A stretch of DNA of 57,183 bases from Candidatus Schekmanbacteria bacterium RIFCSPLOWO2_02_FULL_38_14 (GTDB lineage Bacteria > Schekmanbacteria > GWA2-38-11): NCBI GenBank assembly GCA_001790855.1, contig MGDH01000025.1, forward strand, positions 1 to 57,183, given 5' to 3'. The notes under the pieces are model-generated. The model did not search any database. It saw only the letters and a program-made list of their open reading frames with translations, and was not told the DNA's origin. Of the stretch, positions 49,929-57,183 are shown one piece after another; within the stretch, counting starts at the first letter, position 1, and every line of letters begins with the position of its first letter. A program made the position numbers and the translations under genes.

Positions 49929-49944
49929 TGCAAAATTTGTGCCA
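49929..49944 (-). promoter_or_regulatory. Sigma-54-type promoter of the PEP-CTERM gene
   Basis: Minus strand TGGCACAAATTTTGCA: GG-N10-GC and both TGGCAC and TTGCA blocks are intact. PEP-CTERM and exopolysaccharide genes are known to be driven by sigma-54 with PrsK/PrsR in several bacteria. Confidence 0.75.
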
Positions 49945-50274
49945 TTTTATTTATAAAGCTATCCATAATCCGGAGTTCCCTTAAAACTATCTGTTTTTTC
50001 GGCAAATAATTACTTCATATTAAATTAAAATAAAATCTGATAGCCTGCTTGTCAACACAATTTGTTCCAATTTGCATAAAAAAATGTCCAAAAAATGAAC
50101 AAAAGATTACTATTCTTTTTTTAAAGCTCATTTCTATCTTTTTTTCAATAAGTTATACCATATTGCTTCTGTTCAAAAAACCGACATCTTGTTCTCTTCT
50201 CTTGACTCAGAAATAAAATTGTTTTATCTGATTTCAAGAAACAGCTTATAAAAATCTTACTATTATATGAAAAT
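49945..50274. other. Divergent intergenic region, no gene seen
   Basis: AT-rich region between the PEP-CTERM promoter and rdgB. I see no ORF or RNA; space for activator sites of the sigma-54 promoter is expected here, but I could not define a repeat motif. TATTAT at 50261-50266, nine bases before the rdgB ATG, may be its -10. Confidence 0.35.
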
Positions 50275-50871
50275 ATGTATATTATAATAGCTACTAATAA
50301 TCAAGGGAAAGCAAAAGAAATAAAAAAGTTTTATAAAAATCTTGGAATAAATTTTCTCTCCCTGAAAGACTTTCCGGAAATAAAAAAAATTCCAGAACAA
50401 TTTAAAACATATAAAGAAAATGCACTCAAGAAAGCCAGAACAATTTCTGAATTGACAGAAACAATTGCTTTGGCTGATGATTCAGGAATTGAGATAGATG
50501 CTCTTGATGGAAAACCAGGGGTTCATTCTGCAAGATTTGGTGGCAAAAAAATTTCAGATAAAGAAAGAAATCAGAAAATCCTTAAGCTTTTAAAAAATAT
50601 TCCTGTAAGTTCAAGAAAAGCAAAATTTATCTGTGTTATTGCAGTAGCAATGCCCGACAGAAAATTTTATATTGTAAAAAGTATTTGCAGAGGAGTTATA
50701 ACAAAAGAGTTAAAAGGAAAATCCGGCTTTGGCTATGACCCGATATTTCTTATCCCAAAATATAACAAAACCTTTGCAGAAATGGATGTTAACCTAAAAA
50801 ACAAAATCAGCCACAGGGGAAAGGCATTAAAGAAGGCTGAAAAGATTTTAAGAATGCTGTCTGAAAGATGA
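50275..50871 (+). CDS. rdgB: Non-canonical purine NTP pyrophosphatase (RdgB/HAM1)
   Basis: 198 residues. It hydrolyses dITP, ITP and XTP to monophosphates and so keeps deaminated purines out of DNA. Motifs: IATNNQGKAKEIKKF, ALADDSGIEIDALDGKPGVHSARFGG, GKSGFGYDPIFLIP, TFAEMDVNLKNKISHRGKAL. Length is normal. There is no clear Shine-Dalgarno, and a -10-like box lies nine bases upstream, so the message may be leaderless. It stands alone and converges on the secreted-protein operon. Confidence 0.95.
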   Translation: MYIIIATNNQGKAKEIKKFYKNLGINFLSLKDFPEIKKIPEQFKTYKENALKKARTISELTETIALADDSGIEIDALDGKPGVHSARFGGKKISDKERNQKILKLLKNIPVSSRKAKFICVIAVAMPDRKFYIVKSICRGVITKELKGKSGFGYDPIFLIPKYNKTFAEMDVNLKNKISHRGKALKKAEKILRMLSER

Positions 50872-50900
50872 CAGAAACTTACGCAAGAATTAAAATCAAC

Positions 50901-53222
50901 CTAATCTAATGGTATCTCTTCAACACTCAACTTATCAATAAACCATCCCCTGAATCCGTTATACATACTATCAACAGTATCAAATCTAAAACGCAGCATA
51001 ACATACTGGCCAACGTATTCTGAAAGATTTGCTTCATAAAAAGTCCATACAGGGGCTTTAAAAAATCCTGCAGAAGTATAGGGTTTATCATTTCTGTTTT
51101 CAACCACAGGGTCAGAATAGGGATTCAATTTAATTAATTCAGCAAATGTTTCCCCTCCATCTGTTAAAATTTCAACTGTCATCAAATCAAATCCTGTATC
51201 ATTGGGATTAGCCCCCTCTATTTCCCACCACGACCAGAACCTCAAAACAGGATTTATTGCACTTGCAAGGTCTATTTCAGGCGATGTCAAAGTACCTGAA
51301 TGTGGTATAGTTGATGTTCCTCCTGATTTTATTGAATCAGTGTCATCCTGTACACCTAAATAACTCCCAACAATATCCCTTCCAAACCAGTATAAATATT
51401 GTCCGCTAAAAGCATTAGGAATCGCTCCATTAGAAGTATCATTAGGAGACAATGTTACGAACTCCGGAATAAGGGTATTTACTATTCCTGAGCCATTTTG
51501 CACCCTATGCCAAAAAACTCCTAAATCAGGATAAGCAACCCATCCTGTGTCTTCTTCAAAATCATCTTCAAAGTACGTGGTGAAAGTTGAAGCTGAACTT
51601 AAAATAAAATCTACATTAGCTGTATTTTTATTTTCCGCAACAACAGGTAAAATTTCAGAAATTCCATATCCTTTTTTTACTGCCTTCGCAGTATAGCTTG
51701 TTATCTGAGCGCCATTTGTATCTTTCAATGGAATTGAGTCGATTGTGTAAGATCCGTCACTGTTTGTAATTGTTGATGCAAAAACTCCGTTTGTCTGTAA
51801 CCCTCCACTTATCTGAACTGTTGCTCCCTCAATTGGATTTCCGCCACTATCAGTAACTCTGCCTGAGATACTGCCAACAGAGATTGTCAGTGTTGTTGGA
51901 GAAATGGCTGCATTAAGCAGAACTGAGTCATTAGAAACAACTACATTATCTGAGGCAAAGGGGTCATATTGCAGTTTCTGGATAATGACATTATAATTTC
52001 CTGCAGGGACTGCAATGCTATATCCACCATCTGTATCTGTCAATGTATCTCCGACTCCTTCTACACCTACTGTGGCGTCAGATATTGACTGCTGTGTCTG
52101 AACGTCAGTTACTTTTCCATAAATCAAAAAGGTTGCAACTGTTGTAGTCGTTGTGCTTGTCGTTGTAGTTGTAGTAGTCGAAGTTGTTGTGGTAGTAGTC
52201 GTGGTCGTTGTGGTAGTCGGAATGGGAATTATAATTATTGAGGCAGTTGCAGATTTAGTCGGGTCTGCATCGCTTGTTGCCTTAATGGTAACAGTTTTTG
52301 TTTCTAAGGTGTTTGGTGCCTTATATTTCCCACTGCTGCTGTTAATTATTCCTTTAGAATCATCATCTCCAACAATTGACCATGTTACAGATGTGATAAA
52401 AGCCCCTGTAACTGTTGCTGTAAAATCCTTTGACTCCCCTGCGTTCATTTCTGCTGAATCAGGAGTAACAGAAACCTCAACATCCCCTCCGACAACCGTC
52501 ATATAGATTACCGCTGGTTCAGAATTATCCCCGGGAGCTGTTGCTTTTACATCTTCTTGTACTCCACGATACACCACATTACCCGATGAATCCAACCCCT
52601 CAAGGGTTACAGTATAACTTCCTTCAAGCGTGACATTTCCAAACTCCAAGACCCTGTCATTAACATCAACCGTTACAGGACCATAACTCTCATCTGTTAA
52701 ATTGTTTACTGCCGTCCCTCTAACGTTTCTCACTTCTTCAGGAATCCCGCTTTCGCTCTGAAAAACCCCAATCTTATTTCTATTGACCCATTTTGCTTTA
52801 AGAGCAAGTTTCCCTTTCTTAAGCTTTTTATAGACAAATACTGAAGCAAAATCAGCGCTCCCATTTTCTCCTTTAACAGAAACTTTTACAGGATTAACAG
52901 AGGGAACTCTTTTTGGAGCATAATAAACACCATTTTTATCAATATTCCCATATGTATCATTCCCGCCTTGAATCCCATTCACGCTCCATGTCAACCCATT
53001 TATAGCCCTGACAAACTTTCCATCTTTTTTCTCTTTCACATAAAACTTTTTCTTTTTCCCAACCTTAATTGAAGTCTTATCAGGGTTTATCCGGAATGAA
53101 ATGTTTTTTGAACTGTCTCTAAGAGATTTGTCCGCATCAGCATATATCTTTGTGCTAAAAATACTCAGCAGTATTCCTGCAACAGCTATAAAAGACAGAA
53201 AAGAAGAGAAAGTTTTTTTCAT
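50901..53222 (-). CDS. Large secreted multidomain protein with poly-Thr linker
   Basis: 773 residues with a signal peptide (SFLSFIAVAGILLSIFSTKIYA). Two Ig-like (BIG) domains at about 40-130 and 250-335 (SVTPDSAEMNAGESKDFTATV...SIVGDDDSKGIINSSSGKYKAP). A Thr-rich linker of about 35 residues follows, then two carboxypeptidase-regulatory-like domains (IYGKVTDVQTQQSISDATVGV; ISGRVTDSGGNPIEGATVQI). The C-terminal 230 residues are a jelly-roll/MAM-like module (YFEDDFEEDTGW ... SGTLTSPEIDLASAINPVLRFWSWWE ... RFRFDTVD...GWFIDKLSVEE), as in immune-inhibitor-A-type proteins. It is the third gene of the TPR-barrel/FecR operon, whose products may export or anchor it. Confidence 0.85.
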   Translation of the reverse strand: MKKTFSSFLSFIAVAGILLSIFSTKIYADADKSLRDSSKNISFRINPDKTSIKVGKKKKFYVKEKKDGKFVRAINGLTWSVNGIQGGNDTYGNIDKNGVYYAPKRVPSVNPVKVSVKGENGSADFASVFVYKKLKKGKLALKAKWVNRNKIGVFQSESGIPEEVRNVRGTAVNNLTDESYGPVTVDVNDRVLEFGNVTLEGSYTVTLEGLDSSGNVVYRGVQEDVKATAPGDNSEPAVIYMTVVGGDVEVSVTPDSAEMNAGESKDFTATVTGAFITSVTWSIVGDDDSKGIINSSSGKYKAPNTLETKTVTIKATSDADPTKSATASIIIIPIPTTTTTTTTTTTTSTTTTTTTSTTTTTVATFLIYGKVTDVQTQQSISDATVGVEGVGDTLTDTDGGYSIAVPAGNYNVIIQKLQYDPFASDNVVVSNDSVLLNAAISPTTLTISVGSISGRVTDSGGNPIEGATVQISGGLQTNGVFASTITNSDGSYTIDSIPLKDTNGAQITSYTAKAVKKGYGISEILPVVAENKNTANVDFILSSASTFTTYFEDDFEEDTGWVAYPDLGVFWHRVQNGSGIVNTLIPEFVTLSPNDTSNGAIPNAFSGQYLYWFGRDIVGSYLGVQDDTDSIKSGGTSTIPHSGTLTSPEIDLASAINPVLRFWSWWEIEGANPNDTGFDLMTVEILTDGGETFAELIKLNPYSDPVVENRNDKPYTSAGFFKAPVWTFYEANLSEYVGQYVMLRFRFDTVDSMYNGFRGWFIDKLSVEEIPLD

Positions 53223-53244
53223 TTTTATTCCTTAAAATTTCTGG

Positions 53245-54201
53245 TTAAAACTTTATTATAATTTTCCCTTTTGGCTTTTGAACTTCAGGTGGTGTTGATT
53301 CCCCTTTGTTTTCTCCTTCAGCAGGAGTACTTATAATTTCCTGTCCCTTGGTATCTCCGGTATCACCTGTTATACCTCCTATATCTCCAGGAGTTCCTCC
53401 TCCTGTATCCCCTCCAACAGTACCAGTATCGATAGTTCCAGTAAACTCGTCTGTTCCGCCACCTGTATCACCACCTGTGCCACCGCCACCTGTGTCACCG
53501 CCACCTGTGCCACCGCCACCTGTGTCACCGCCTGTTCCTCCACCACCTGTACCACCTGAAATATTAGTATCCTGAAAAAGTTGTTTAATATCTTCTACAG
53601 TTGCAGGTGTTGGCTGGCTTGGAGGAGCACCTGCCTCAACTAAAGTGGAAAAATTTTCTGATACTGTTACTGTCACTCCGGGTATCTGAAGGTTTTCAAC
53701 CACAACCTCTTTGCCGGGTTCAACATCAACAACAAAAACCTGCGTTGATGTTTCAGATTTAACCCAGACGAAAAACTCTGTGCCTCTGACAGCAGCCAAA
53801 GCCGTAGGAGTTTTGACCTCAAACCTCGATTCCTCACCGCTTACTTTTCCAACAAGGACCCTGACTTTACCGCTAAAAACATTGTACAGCGAAACCCTTT
53901 TCTTCCCGGGCTCATAATTCTGCTCTGTAATCTCCATCTTTGAGTTTTCACCAATGTTCATAAGGCTTTCATCAAGAAAGAGTATCTTTGCCTTTGATTT
54001 ATCCTTTGTCTCTATGGTATCTTTTTCATATACCTTGCCCCTTAGAAGAATCTCCTTCCACTCATTCTCTCCTTCATGCAGAACAAACACCTTCCCCTGT
54101 TTTGAGATAACAGTCCCGGCAACCTTTGCAGCGTAAGAAAGCGGTGACACTGCCACCAAGAATAAAACCAGCATTATCGCAATTTTTGTTTTAGTTCTCA
54201 T
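53245..54201 (-). CDS. FecR-domain exported protein with Gly/Thr-rich tail
   Basis: 318 residues. Signal peptide (IAIMLVLFLVAVSPLSYA), then a FecR domain at about 25-165: GKVFVLHEGENEWKEILLRGKVYEKDTIETKDKSKAKILFLDESLMNIGENSKMEI and SRFEVKTPTALAAVRGTEFFV. From about 205 the sequence is a low-complexity tail of GGTGGGGTGGD repeats, ending KGKIIIKF. It is not tied to a sigma factor, so this is the exported FecR type found with TPR/beta-barrel proteins and not an iron-signalling anti-sigma. It lies between the barrel gene (upstream) and the large secreted protein. Confidence 0.88.
   Translation of the reverse strand: MRTKTKIAIMLVLFLVAVSPLSYAAKVAGTVISKQGKVFVLHEGENEWKEILLRGKVYEKDTIETKDKSKAKILFLDESLMNIGENSKMEITEQNYEPGKKRVSLYNVFSGKVRVLVGKVSGEESRFEVKTPTALAAVRGTEFFVWVKSETSTQVFVVDVEPGKEVVVENLQIPGVTVTVSENFSTLVEAGAPPSQPTPATVEDIKQLFQDTNISGGTGGGGTGGDTGGGGTGGGDTGGGGTGGDTGGGTDEFTGTIDTGTVGGDTGGGTPGDIGGITGDTGDTKGQEIISTPAEGENKGESTPPEVQKPKGKIIIKF
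53459..53552. repeat. CCACCTGTGTCACCGCC tandem DNA repeats in the FecR gene
   Basis: Units CCACCTGTRTCACC and CCGCCACCTGTGCCA recur in tandem and encode the GGTGGGGTGGD tail. Near-identical units point to slippage or recent expansion. Confidence 0.8.
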
Positions 54202-54282
54202 TCTTATTCTCCTATCAAATCTAATTACAGTAATCTGTGTAATCTCTTTTAAATCGCTGTAATCATAGGCAAAGATTTTTGC

Positions 54283-55851
54283 CTAAAACCTTGCAGTAAA
54301 ATTAAAAGAGGTAACTTCTCTATCATAATTGTAGAAAGCAAGCGTTGAATCATTTACAATTCTGTTAAATCTTATTGAAAGAGTATAATATTTTCCCAAG
54401 TCTTTTGCAACCTCAACAGACCAGTCATACTCCTGATCCTTCCTTCTGTCACCAAAAATTGAATTAAAATGGTTATAATCTTTTTTATCCCAGTTAAAAC
54501 CAAGAAGAACTTTTGTGTCAAAAATCATCGGAATCTGTATATCTGTACCGAGACTGTTGCCAACATAGTCCCAGTCCCTGCCTCTTGTTTCTTCTCTTTC
54601 TGTTACATAGTTTAATTTAATATATCCCTTATTGCTCATAAAAAAGTAATACTGGTTTAGCCCAAAGGCATAATTTCTACCTCTTCTGTCAGAAGGTGTG
54701 TGATGTGGGTCCTGAAGATAATCCTTATCCTGAATACGATAAAACGCCTGCAATAAAGCTGACTTTGACAGGACCAAATTAATGCTTGGGAAAAAGGTGT
54801 GAGACTCCAAATACCTTGCTTCGTCAAGCTCAAAATAATCAAAAATATAAGAAAAGTTTATTCTTAATGGCCCTGCTATTCTGTAAGAAACAGTAGGAGC
54901 AATCTGGTTTCCGGTAATGTTATAAGCCCTGAGCCTTCTGTGCACTGACTGATAAAGACTATACCTTCCGGAAAATGTGAAATCTTTTGTATCAACAAGT
55001 TTATATTCCCCGCTAAGATTAAAGGTTGCACGCCAATCACCTTTATCTTTAATTTTACCAAGGGTTATTCCTTTTTTTGCTTCATCTCTTGCCTTGTCTA
55101 ATGAAGACGGCTTTAAGGTCACATTATCATCATACTGCCAACTTATAGATGCATTCACACTCCATCGTTTTTTCGCATTAATCCGTTTTGTAATGGCATC
55201 AACAAATTTTTTAGCTGATTCTCCAATATCTGAGCCTGCACCCAGTTTTTCGGCTTCTGCAAACTCCTTCAGGGCTTTCTCATTTTCTTCAACCCTTGAA
55301 TATGAAACTCCAAGATAATAATGGATGGAAAGTTTGTATTCAGGAACCAATTCAAGGGCTTTTTGTAGATAGGTTATTGCATCGTTCCATTTGTCCAAAC
55401 GGAAAAGAGATAATGCCTTATAGTAATAACCCTCACCTCTTTCAGGTTCTTTTTCAATTGTAATATCAAACTCATTCAAAGCCTTCTCAAACTCTCCTGT
55501 ATTAAAATAAGCAACCCCTGATTCATAATTAATACCTTTAATCTGCGGGTTGATTTTCAATGCCTTTTCAAGAGGCTCTACTGACTCATCAAAACTTTTT
55601 AATCTGTTATATGTTTTCCCAAGCTGGAAAAGAATGTTTGGGTTTTCAGAATCTATCTGTAATGCTTTTTCAAATTCTATTGCCGCCTCGTCAAACCTGC
55701 CTTCATCAAAGGCAAGCAGTCCTTTTGAAAAATAAAGTTCAGAATCATTAGCGCTGTTTGCATTTGATAAAAAAATAACCAGGAAAGAAAATGAGAGCAA
55801 AACAATTAATGTAACCTTTAAATTCTCTATTTTCCCTCTTAATTTCATCAT
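54283..55851 (-). CDS. TPR / outer-membrane beta-barrel protein (Slam-like)
   Basis: 522 residues. After a signal peptide (VLLSFSFLVIFLSNANS) come five or six tetratricopeptide repeats (residues 35-215: AFDEGRFDEAAIEFEKALQID, LKSFDESVEPLEKALKINP, LDKWNDAITYLQKALELVP). From about 230 the sequence alternates as amphipathic strands (SVNASISWQYDDNVTLKP, TFNLSGEYKLVDTKDFTFSGRYSLYQ, IRFNRIVNDSTLAFYNYDREVTSFNFTARF) and ends in Phe, the usual barrel signature. This is the TPR-plus-barrel layout of Slam/type XI secretion proteins. It is first in the operon with FecR and the large secreted protein, so it may move them to the surface. GGAGG before ATG. Confidence 0.82.
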   Translation of the reverse strand: MMKLRGKIENLKVTLIVLLSFSFLVIFLSNANSANDSELYFSKGLLAFDEGRFDEAAIEFEKALQIDSENPNILFQLGKTYNRLKSFDESVEPLEKALKINPQIKGINYESGVAYFNTGEFEKALNEFDITIEKEPERGEGYYYKALSLFRLDKWNDAITYLQKALELVPEYKLSIHYYLGVSYSRVEENEKALKEFAEAEKLGAGSDIGESAKKFVDAITKRINAKKRWSVNASISWQYDDNVTLKPSSLDKARDEAKKGITLGKIKDKGDWRATFNLSGEYKLVDTKDFTFSGRYSLYQSVHRRLRAYNITGNQIAPTVSYRIAGPLRINFSYIFDYFELDEARYLESHTFFPSINLVLSKSALLQAFYRIQDKDYLQDPHHTPSDRRGRNYAFGLNQYYFFMSNKGYIKLNYVTEREETRGRDWDYVGNSLGTDIQIPMIFDTKVLLGFNWDKKDYNHFNSIFGDRRKDQEYDWSVEVAKDLGKYYTLSIRFNRIVNDSTLAFYNYDREVTSFNFTARF

Positions 55852-55927
55852 TGACCTCCAGCTAAAATATTTATACCAAATTGGAATTAAAGATTTTTGA
55901 ATTAAAGCGCTGAACTTATTATCTTTT

Positions 55928-55955
55928 ATTATCCTCAGGCAAGAGATAGTGTCAA
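55928..55955 (-). promoter_or_regulatory. Promoter of the TPR-barrel/FecR operon
   Basis: Minus-strand TTGACA (55955-55950), 16-base spacer, GATAAT (55933-55928), about 75 bases before the ATG. Confidence 0.65.
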
Positions 55956-56058
55956 GCTTTTTGTTGAGGGTTTCAGGCTTATTTGATTGCAGAGCTTAAA
56001 ACTAAATTACAGTGAATTAGTATTGCTAACTCAGGTAATATTCCTAAAATCTGTTTAA

Positions 56059-56769
56059 TCAGAAGGGAAAATTCTCAAAGGATTTCTTCGCCCATTCCTC
56101 TCCAAACAATGCCTTCATGGGACCAAATCCCGGGTCTTTTTCTTTATAAGTCTTTCTAAAAGTGTTTTTAAATTTAATCATATCTTCTTTCACAGCAGGA
56201 GATAAAATCTTCTTCGCCTCTTTAACTGTATTAACAAAAAATTCTAGATAGTTTTTGAAAATTGATTCAATTTTTTCCTCATATTCCTTTGAATACCTTA
56301 AATATACTCCTGCCCCTGATTCATATTCCTTTGCCCAGTCAACCATTGTTTGTTTTGCGCCTTCAACAAAAGGAATTTTCAAAGACTCCTCATGGAAACT
56401 TTTAAGAGGCTCAATGTACTTCCTCATATAATCAGGATTTCTTGCCAGAGGATGCATATCAAAAATAAAGAAAATATATTTTCTGGCTTCGCTGTTGTCA
56501 TAGCTAAAAATCGGAAATTCATAGTCATCATTGGGGGCTATCACACATGTGCGGATATAGATGCGGTCTTCAGCGTTTATCTCAGAGAACTTCACCTTGA
56601 AAAGTTTATCAGTGTGATATTCGCAATGTTTTGCCTCAGTAACTTTACCCTCTTTTTCAACTTTCTTGTATTTCAGGTCATCAGGAAGCGGGTCTTCTAT
56701 GAGATTAAAATTTTTTTCAAGATATGATTTTGTTATTTCATTAAGTCTTAATTTTGCTTCTAATGGCAT
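56059..56769 (-). CDS. HY2-family (ferredoxin-dependent bilin reductase) homologue
   Basis: 236 residues, the length of the family. IYIRTCVIAPNDDYEFPIFSYDNSEARKYIFFIFDMHPL corresponds to the central PcyA/HY2 sheet (CVxxP...DxPxFxxD...DxxP) and keeps the Asp of the active site in FSYD. Then RKYIEPLKSFHEE and SKEYEEKIESIFKNYLEFFVNTVKEA follow, and the hallmark C-terminus YKEKDPGFGPMKALFGEEWAKKSFENFPF, matching YRAEKDPxRGMxxxxFGxEWxExYIxxFLF of PcyA. The family reduces biliverdin with ferredoxin electrons. The His next to CV in PcyA is Thr here, so activity may differ. No heme oxygenase or phytochrome is in the window. Confidence 0.75.
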   Translation of the reverse strand: MPLEAKLRLNEITKSYLEKNFNLIEDPLPDDLKYKKVEKEGKVTEAKHCEYHTDKLFKVKFSEINAEDRIYIRTCVIAPNDDYEFPIFSYDNSEARKYIFFIFDMHPLARNPDYMRKYIEPLKSFHEESLKIPFVEGAKQTMVDWAKEYESGAGVYLRYSKEYEEKIESIFKNYLEFFVNTVKEAKKILSPAVKEDMIKFKNTFRKTYKEKDPGFGPMKALFGEEWAKKSFENFPF

Positions 56770-56902
56770 GATATTACCTCTCTTTTAAATTATATACATA
56801 TTAACATATCTGGCTTAAAGTAAAGTTTAATTTTGTAAATAAACTGTAAAAAAAAATACTCTTGACTTTTGCCCGCAATTGAAGGAAAAATTCATTCAAA
56901 AT

Positions 56903-56974
56903 GCGGGCGTAATTCAGCGGTAGAATGCAAGCTTCCCAAGCTTGACGTCGTGGGTTCGATCCCCATCGCCCGCT
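56903..56974 (+). tRNA. tRNA-Gly (anticodon CCC)
   Basis: Acceptor GCGGGCG/CGCCCGC, D arm with AGCGGTAGAATGC, anticodon stem CAAGC/GCTTG with loop TTCCCAA (anticodon CCC), T arm TGGGTTCGATCCCCA. 72 bases, CCA not encoded. Confidence 0.95.
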
Positions 56975-57057
56975 TCTGATTAGTGAATAGTAGTCAGTGA
57001 ACAGTCGTTAGCCAAGAATTAATTTGAAGCTTTTATATATCCGCTCGCTGAGCATTT

Positions 57058-57183
57058 TCAAATGAGATAGGATTCTACTTCTTCTCTTTCAAGCGGTTTA
57101 ACAGATATCTCCATTTTCCCTTCTTCTAAATTTTTTTCCCAAAAAACTATTTTGATTTTATCTCCGTTACTACTATCACAGTA
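57058..57183 (-). CDS. C-terminal end of an unidentified protein (5' end outside window)
   Basis: An open frame enters from the right edge and ends at TGA 57060-57058. The 41 visible residues (YCDSSNGDKIKIVFWEKNLE, then KMEISVKPLEREEVESYLI) look coding, with beta then helical character, but I do not recognise them. The gap between it and tRNA-Gly (56975-57057) holds GTGAATAGTAGTCAGTGAAC low-complexity repeats. Confidence 0.55.
   Translation of the reverse strand, partial: YCDSSNGDKIKIVFWEKNLEEGKMEISVKPLEREEVESYLI

Noticed and set aside
1-57183. TGA read as tryptophan (alternative genetic code)
   Set aside because: Many well-recognised genes here end properly at TGA (for example panC, rdgB and pgsA) and use TGG for Trp, so the standard bacterial code applies.

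Overview
The window is AT-rich (by eye clearly below 45% GC) and comes from a Gram-negative bacterium: it encodes an outer-membrane beta-barrel protein, Lipid-II-type polyprenyl-phosphate glycosyl chemistry, an O-antigen-ligase homologue, lipoproteins and a PEP-CTERM protein. The mix of a periplasmic multiheme cytochrome c, complex I, sulfate activation, sigma-54-type promoters, PEP-CTERM and many short palindromic repeats fits an uncultured anaerobe or microaerophile of the kind assembled from groundwater or sediment (Schekmanbacteria, Nitrospirota or deltaproteobacterial-type lineages are candidates). I cannot place it to a phylum from sequence alone.

Layout. 1-2350: 5' part of a 13-heme (visible) cytochrome c with a sigma-54-like promoter. 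2900-3303: AbrB-type antitoxin with the deleted relic of its PIN toxin. 3318-8529: a leftward sulfate-activation operon (RHH regulator, sat, AlkP-superfamily enzyme, APS kinase, second AlkP enzyme) led by a palindromic operator that overlaps its -10 box. 8555-22541: rightward pgsA, panC and a surface-polysaccharide cluster (three glycosyltransferase genes, one a GT2-GT4 fusion; WecG/TagA type; polyprenyl glycosylphosphotransferase), a large FN3 lipoprotein, and a convergent O-antigen ligase-TPR gene. 22914-28744: histidine kinase with a sigma-54-like promoter, tRNA-Leu, acyl-CoA synthetase, isochorismatase-family hydrolase, ZIP transporter. 29037-29899: a decayed integron (attC-like site, cassette with a deleted ORF, C-terminal relic of an integron integrase). 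29933-36940: complex I genes nuoB-CD-F-G-I followed by a MidA/NDUFAF7-type methyltransferase gene broken by an in-frame TGA. 37230-38483: PIN-domain TA-like genes between diverged direct repeats. 38587-42353: repetitive beta-helix surface protein with an in-frame TAG, a PD-(D/E)XK-type protein, and a toxin-antitoxin pair that ends in a second attC-like site. 42433-48896: a sulfur-carrier cluster (JAMM protease, NIL protein, MoaD/ThiS-like carrier, threonine-synthase-like PLP enzyme) under a SAM-I riboswitch, and next to it an ABC exporter, a MoeB/ThiF-type activating enzyme and DUF3467. 49173-57183: PEP-CTERM protein with sigma-54-like promoter, rdgB, an operon of TPR/beta-barrel protein + FecR protein + large secreted protein, an apparent HY2-family bilin reductase homologue, tRNA-Gly and the end of one more CDS.

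How it works together. The most coherent unit is 42836-48570: carrier, E1-like activator, JAMM protease and PLP enzyme are the parts of a protein-thiocarboxylate route to cysteine or homocysteine, and the SAM-I riboswitch with its own promoter, antiterminator and terminator argues that the PLP enzyme serves methionine/SAM supply and not threonine synthesis. Three near-consensus sigma-54 sites (cytochrome, sensor kinase, PEP-CTERM protein) suggest a shared regulon. Several genes carry single lesions (PIN toxin, cassette ORF, intI, methyltransferase, beta-helix protein), so the window records both gene acquisition and decay. All calls were made by reading the sequence; no database search was possible.
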